The position numbers and the translations under genes were made by a program. DNA of 64,000 nt from Isotricha intestinalis (Eukaryota > Ciliophora > Litostomatea > Vestibuliferida > Isotrichidae): positions 1 to 64,000 of the forward strand of contig JAJJLU010000363.1 in assembly GCA_023807065.1 (NCBI GenBank), given 5' to 3'. Shown here in pieces: positions 59,963 to 64,000 of the stretch. The notes under the pieces were generated by a model. The model was not told the DNA's origin. It did no database searches and was given only the letters and a program-made list of their open reading frames with translations. Position 1 is the stretch's first letter. Each line of letters opens with the position of its first letter.

Positions 59963-60367
59963 TTAGTCAATATATACTTTTTTAAATATATAATCTTCTT
60001 CTCCAAAACATTCATTAAATTTTATAACTCTTAAATTTTTATTATTTTCTAATTTATTAATTGTAATATTATCATTATTATTATTATCTTCTATTTTAGT
60101 ATCTTCATTTTCTATTTTTTCAATTTCTCTTTTTGATGATTCATATTTTTTTTCAATTTCTTTTAAATCTTTCATCATTTTTTTTCTGGTAGGACAATTT
60201 TTTTCATGTTCTGCAATTTGATTTATTGGAAAAACATGAGAACAATCATATCTACATTGTTTTTTACCACTTTTTTCTTTAAAAGGACAATTTCTTTCAT
60301 GTGCAATTTGTTCTTCTTGAGTTTTAAATACTTTTTTTTTATCATATCTACAAATAAATTTTTTCAT
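59963..60367 (-). CDS. CHHC-type zinc-finger protein
   Basis: In this 134-residue protein two adjacent fingers of the CHHC kind known from U11-48K, TRM13 and gametocyte-specific factor 1 start it. The second, CRYDCSHVFPINQIAEHEKN with Cys next, has all four ligands. The first, CRYDKKKVFKTQEEQIAHER before NC, has Lys where the first His should be. A charged helix follows, and a C-terminal piece (LRVIKFNECFGEEDY) may bind a partner. The family binds RNA or tRNA-related substrates, so an RNA role is plausible. Confidence 0.75.
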   Translation of the reverse strand: MKKFICRYDKKKVFKTQEEQIAHERNCPFKEKSGKKQCRYDCSHVFPINQIAEHEKNCPTRKKMMKDLKEIEKKYESSKREIEKIENEDTKIEDNNNNDNITINKLENNKNLRVIKFNECFGEEDYIFKKVYID

Positions 60368-60448
60368 TTATTTAAAAAAAAAACAAAAATAAAAAATTTC
60401 ATCCCAAAAAAAAAAATTTAAGAAAAAATATTATTTAAATAAAAAAAT

Positions 60449-61234
60449 TTATTTTTGCTCATGCTCATCAAAAACTTCATTTCTCTTTTTTTTTTCGTTT
60501 TCTTCTTGAATTTTTTTTCTTGATTCATTCTCTCGTTCAATTTTATCAATATCAATGTTAACCTCTTTAAAATCTGTTGTAATATGATAATCTGATTTAA
60601 ATTTAAGTAATTCAATTCTCGGATCAATAGAATTAATTTTTTGAAATAATCTACTTAAAATAGAAAGAGCAGAACAATGATATTCTAATTCATCATGAAT
60701 TAAATGTAAATATAAATATTTATTATCATTTACTCTTTCACCTTCAAATTTACATAAATTTTGTTGAAAATTATTAGTTTCATTATTTTTTTTATTTTCA
60801 AGATCTGATTTTTTTTTATTTAAATTTGAAACATCGTCTTCTTTTTTCTCTTCTGCTTTTTTTTTTTCTTTATCTGTTTTTTCAATGTCTTTTGATAATG
60901 TTAATATTCCTTCTAATTCTTTTTTTTTTTTTACTAATAGCTCTTTATAATAATATGTTGTTACTGGAATTAAATTTTTTGATACATTATTTAAATATGT
61001 TTCTCTTTTTTTTTCTATTTCAAACATTTTTGCACTAAATTCATTATATATTTTTTGTAATTCTGGATTTGTGTCTTTTATTTTTTTTAAATCTTCAAAT
61101 CCGCTTTTTCTATTTTTTGATAATTCTTGTTCTGATTTGTGAATGTCATATAATGTTGCTTCTAATTTTTTAAATTTGTTTATATCTAAATCTATTTTTT
61201 TCTTATATTTATCTAATGTTTCCTTATCTGACAT
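60449..61234 (-). CDS. BAR-like coiled-coil protein
   Basis: The 261-residue chain is almost entirely helical and charged. The layout of three long helices with NKYLYLHLIHDELEYHCSAL and LSRLFQKINSIDPRIELLKF recalls BAR proteins such as CIBAR/FAM92, where a similar stretch ends the last helix. It begins SDKETLDKYKKKIDLDINKF. If BAR, it would bend membrane near basal bodies or endosomes. A plain coiled coil is the alternative. It lies among four other minus-strand genes. Confidence 0.55.
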   Translation of the reverse strand: MSDKETLDKYKKKIDLDINKFKKLEATLYDIHKSEQELSKNRKSGFEDLKKIKDTNPELQKIYNEFSAKMFEIEKKRETYLNNVSKNLIPVTTYYYKELLVKKKKELEGILTLSKDIEKTDKEKKKAEEKKEDDVSNLNKKKSDLENKKNNETNNFQQNLCKFEGERVNDNKYLYLHLIHDELEYHCSALSILSRLFQKINSIDPRIELLKFKSDYHITTDFKEVNIDIDKIERENESRKKIQEENEKKKRNEVFDEHEQK

Positions 61235-61491
61235 TTTTTTATATATTTTTCTGATTTTTATTTTTCTTTTTTATAATTTATTTTTTATTAAGATATTTTT
61301 TCTTTAGAAATTTTTATTTAATTATCATTGATGATTTCTTCTTAATTTTTTTTAATATATATATTTATTATTAATTATGAATTAAAATATGAATCAAAAT
61401 AAAAAATTTTAATAAAAAACAAAAATATCAAAAGAAAATTTAATTATTCAAACAAAAAAAAAAACATATTCAAAAAAATCATTTAACTAAT

Positions 61492-61764
61492 TTATCCAGA
61501 TTTAAATAATAAAACAGCAATTTGTCCAAGATAAAAATAAATAAAATGTTTTGTTTCATGAGTAACATAAGAACCAAAATTTCTTCCAACAACACAATGC
61601 CAAGTAGGATTATGTTTTCTATCAAATTCTTTTTTAATATAACATGCTATATCTTTTTCTATATTATATGAATCTATTGCTTTTGTTGCTACATTTATTG
61701 CATCTTGTTGCATATCTTCTGTCATATCTGAATTTTTTATTATTGCTTTTCTTTCTTTATCCAT
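61492..61764 (-). CDS. DYNLL: Dynein light chain LC8
   Basis: A 90-residue LC8 of normal length. The diagnostic blocks are present: [37 protein letters not shown] and [20 protein letters not shown], ending [13 protein letters not shown]8 dimers bind short motifs in dynein intermediate chains and many other partners, in cytoplasmic and axonemal dyneins. The start ATG matches the family N-terminus. It is highly conserved and unambiguous. Confidence 0.97.
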   Translation of the reverse strand: MDKERKAIIKNSDMTEDMQQDAINVATKAIDSYNIEKDIACYIKKEFDRKHNPTWHCVVGRNFGSYVTHETKHFIYFYLGQIAVLLFKSG

Positions 61765-61979
61765 TTTTTTTAAGTTATTGTTTTAAATTTTATTTTCTTA
61801 TCTTAAAATTAAAATAAATTTAAAAAAAAAATAATTATTTATAATGAAAAAAATCTAAAAAACTTATTAAAAACATTATTTCTTAAAAAATATATAAAAG
61901 AGCCCATTTCCAAAATAAAAACTCATTCAAAAACAAAAGAAAAAAAATAATTGTGAAGATTAGTACAAAACAAGAAAAT

Positions 61980-62924
61980 TTACAGAAAATAATCAGGAAC
62001 AGGTTTCTTAGCAGGAATACTTCTATTTTCAGCAGGAGCAGCTTCAAATTTTTTAACCTTCTTTTCTAATCTTTCATTCAATTCCAAAATAGCAGCAGAA
62101 TTACCGCATCGATAGCAATAATTAGGAGCACTCCAAATAGTAGCTAATTTATTTCCAAAGATAATTTTATATCCTTCCATAACTAATTGATGAGCTCTTG
62201 CAATAAAATCAACATTATTTAACAAACAAAAGCTTTGAACAATATCTTCCCCAAATAAATATCCAGCACCTCTAGGAGATACACTAAAACCTTTTATATT
62301 AACTTCAGGATCACTCCAAAGTAAATCACACATTGCTCCATCATGTGGAACTTCTTGTTTTCTATCAATATTCCTTATTTCATCTATTGTATTTATTGAT
62401 GTTGATAAACCACCATGAACACAAAAAATTTTTCCATCAATTATTGAAGCAAGTGATAAATAATCAAATATTTCTGTACAATATCTCCATACGTTAATTG
62501 AACCATATTTACGCATACATTCATCGTAAAAACCATAGACTTGTGTTATTTGACGACTCTCATGATTTCCTCTTATTAATGTTATACGATCTGGATAACG
62601 AACTTTTAATGCTAAAAGAAGGAGAAATGTTTCTACTGAATTAAATCCTCGATCCACAAAATCACCCATAAATAAATAATTAGTCTCTGGACATGAACCA
62701 CCTGTTTTAAATAATTCCATCAAATCATCAAATTGACCGTGAATGTCACCACATATTGTTACTGGACTATATATCAATTCCACATTTGATTCTTCCATTA
62801 AAAGCTCTTTTGCTTTTTCACATAAAGATTTCACTTCAGATTCTGATATGTATTCACAACGACGTAATTGAGATATTTGCTTGTCTAATGATTGAGGATG
62901 ACGATTTTGAGGAAGGGGGTTCAT
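61980..62924 (-). CDS. PPP4C: Protein phosphatase 4 catalytic subunit
   Basis: This 314-residue PPP-family phosphatase carries [25 protein letters not shown], the HGGLS motif and [11 protein letters not shown], so all metal ligands are present. It ends PVPDYFL like PP4 and PP2A, whose C-terminal Leu is methylated. [20 protein letters not shown] and the [19 protein letters not shown] start favour PP4 over PP2A or PP6. It is a Ser/Thr phosphatase used in DNA repair and centrosome or basal-body control. An extra [11 protein letters not shown] leader precedes the family start. CGT arginine codons are more frequent than in its neighbours. Confidence 0.93.
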   Translation of the reverse strand: MNPLPQNRHPQSLDKQISQLRRCEYISESEVKSLCEKAKELLMEESNVELIYSPVTICGDIHGQFDDLMELFKTGGSCPETNYLFMGDFVDRGFNSVETFLLLLALKVRYPDRITLIRGNHESRQITQVYGFYDECMRKYGSINVWRYCTEIFDYLSLASIIDGKIFCVHGGLSTSINTIDEIRNIDRKQEVPHDGAMCDLLWSDPEVNIKGFSVSPRGAGYLFGEDIVQSFCLLNNVDFIARAHQLVMEGYKIIFGNKLATIWSAPNYCYRCGNSAAILELNERLEKKVKKFEAAPAENRSIPAKKPVPDYFL

Positions 62925-63193
62925 TTTTTTTTGAAATTTTTAATTTTTTATTTTTTTTATCATATATTTTTACAATGTGAATTTTTTATTATATGATTAT
63001 ATTTATACATTTAAATTAATATACTTATTATAAAATAAATAATTAAATGTTTTATAAAGATAATTAAAAGAATACATTGTTATTCAATAATGTAAATTGT
63101 TCAATTATTTTGAATTTTTTAATGAATATAATTAATAGATAATAATAATTGTATATATGATTTTTAATGAAAAAAAAATGAAAAAAATTAAAA

Positions 63194-64000
63194 ATGTCCC
63201 AAAAAATAAAATTATTTAGAATATCAAAAGATAAAAATTTAGAAACAACAACAGCTCTTAAATTATTAAATACATATGCAGAAAGTTACAAAGTCTTAGA
63301 AAAAGAAAAAAATTCCCTTGAGCAATATATAAAAGATTTAAAAACAAATTTAAAAATTTCAAAAGATATATTAAATACATTTCTTTCATCAAATTCAGAT
63401 AAAAAATTACAAACATTATCATTTTCATATCAAAAACAACAGAAATTTTTATCAACAAGAATAGATGAATTAACAAAAATAAACATTGAATTAGAAAAGA
63501 AAAATTTTAAATTAATAGAAACATTAAATATATTAAAAGAGGAAATAGAAATATCAAAATCGAAAATATTTCTATTAGAACAGACAATAGAGAAGAAAGA
63601 AAATATAATAATATCATTTAAAAAAAATTTAAATAAAAATTCATTAGTAGTAATAAATCCAAATAAAGCAATAATAAAAATGAATGATGAATTATTAACA
63701 TATAAGAAAGTATATGAAAAAGTATCAAAATATTTAAAAAAAAGTGGAGAAAAATTAGATAGATATGAAAATATAATAGCAGATTTACAAACAGAAAAAG
63801 AACAATTAAAAACACAAAATGAAATTCAAGAATATTCTGCAATTAGAGAAAAAGAAAATTTAATATATAAATTTAAAACATCAATAATAAATAAAATAAA
63901 TAATAACAACGAAGATAAAAGTAGTCGAAGTCAAAATACATTAAAGAGAAATATAAATATAACAAATAATAAATATTTAAATGTAATACAAGGAATTAAT
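63194..64000 (+). CDS. Coiled-coil protein, 3' end beyond window
   Basis: ATG at 63194 opens a frame that stays open to the last base, 269 codons. It starts MSQKIKLFRISKDKNLETTT and is mostly heptad-rich, charged helix (TALKLLNTYAESYKVLEKEK, then LYKNL-like repeats and a LDRYENIIADLQTEKEQLK stretch). An ATG at 63178 is in another frame and closes early. No domain is recognised; the missing C-terminus may carry one. Confidence 0.75.
   Translation, partial: MSQKIKLFRISKDKNLETTTALKLLNTYAESYKVLEKEKNSLEQYIKDLKTNLKISKDILNTFLSSNSDKKLQTLSFSYQKQQKFLSTRIDELTKINIELEKKNFKLIETLNILKEEIEISKSKIFLLEQTIEKKENIIISFKKNLNKNSLVVINPNKAIIKMNDELLTYKKVYEKVSKYLKKSGEKLDRYENIIADLQTEKEQLKTQNEIQEYSAIREKENLIYKFKTSIINKINNNNEDKSSRSQNTLKRNINITNNKYLNVIQGIN

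Noticed and set aside
1..64000. Reassigned code with TAA and TAG as glutamine
   Set aside because: Conserved genes use CAA for Gln, contain no internal TAA/TAG, and end at TAA, TAG or TGA at the family's normal length.

Overview
The window starts at a chromosome end. Bases 1-52 are a run of the heptamer CCCCAAT (G-strand ATTGGGG), a telomere of the ciliate C4A2 type with one extra T. The rest is very AT-rich, gene-dense DNA with Asn/Lys/Glu/Ile-rich proteins, arginine written mostly as AGA, A-rich leaders before ATG, and very short GT-AG introns (22-47 bases in the seven I could define by frame). Genes here end in TAA, TAG and TGA and glutamine is CAA, so the standard nuclear code applies. 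Together this points to the macronuclear genome of a ciliate with the standard code. A litostome, for example a starch-eating rumen ciliate, is my best guess, but that is inference; the right edge is not a telomere and a gene runs off it.

Layout. 1-914: telomere and subtelomere without a gene, but with a small GC-richer, foldable island near 200-262. 0.9-10.7 kb: secreted GH13 alpha-amylase, cyclic-nucleotide-binding protein, NatB catalytic subunit NAA20, USP47-type deubiquitinase, TPR protein and a tiny MG-CC protein. 11.4-24.1 kb: kinesin, AGC-like kinase with a 22-base intron, degenerate Ras-like GTPase, GST, TMCO4/DUF726 hydrolase, BTB-like protein. 24.6-31.2 kb: histone H2B, a ciliate-type Asn-rich protein, a two-TM membrane protein, a WD40 protein. 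31.4-41.8 kb: a broken threonine dehydratase, MPDU1, an unrecognised four-exon gene, a coiled-coil/PH protein, an ArfGAP-like protein, alpha-tubulin acetyltransferase ATAT1, and a three-exon gene that overlaps it tail to tail. 42.0-49.5 kb: TM2-type protein, disordered protein, MORN-SAM-TKL kinase, Aurora-like kinase 90 bases away head to head, and an Rdx-fold protein. 49.7-64 kb: ankyrin protein, broken eS27 ribosomal gene, coiled-coil protein, Sec1/Munc18 protein, another gene remnant, small hypothetical, FHA, CHHC zinc finger, BAR-like, dynein LC8, PP4 catalytic subunit, and the start of a coiled-coil gene.

These are single-gene housekeeping and cell-architecture units, not an operon or a cassette. 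A loose theme is cilia and cytoskeleton (kinesin, ATAT1, LC8, BAR-like protein) plus signalling (three kinases, PP4, cNMP protein, GTPase, ArfGAP). I see no convincing new multi-gene system. The most unusual things are: three decayed genes between live ones on what looks like a somatic chromosome; tiny introns that hide real start or end exons; several enzymes with altered key residues (GTPase without DxxG Asp, ArfGAP without the Arg finger, kinase with HCD for HRD); uncommon fusions (MORN-SAM-kinase; Rdx fold plus beta-sandwich tail); and an unexplained structured island beside the telomere.
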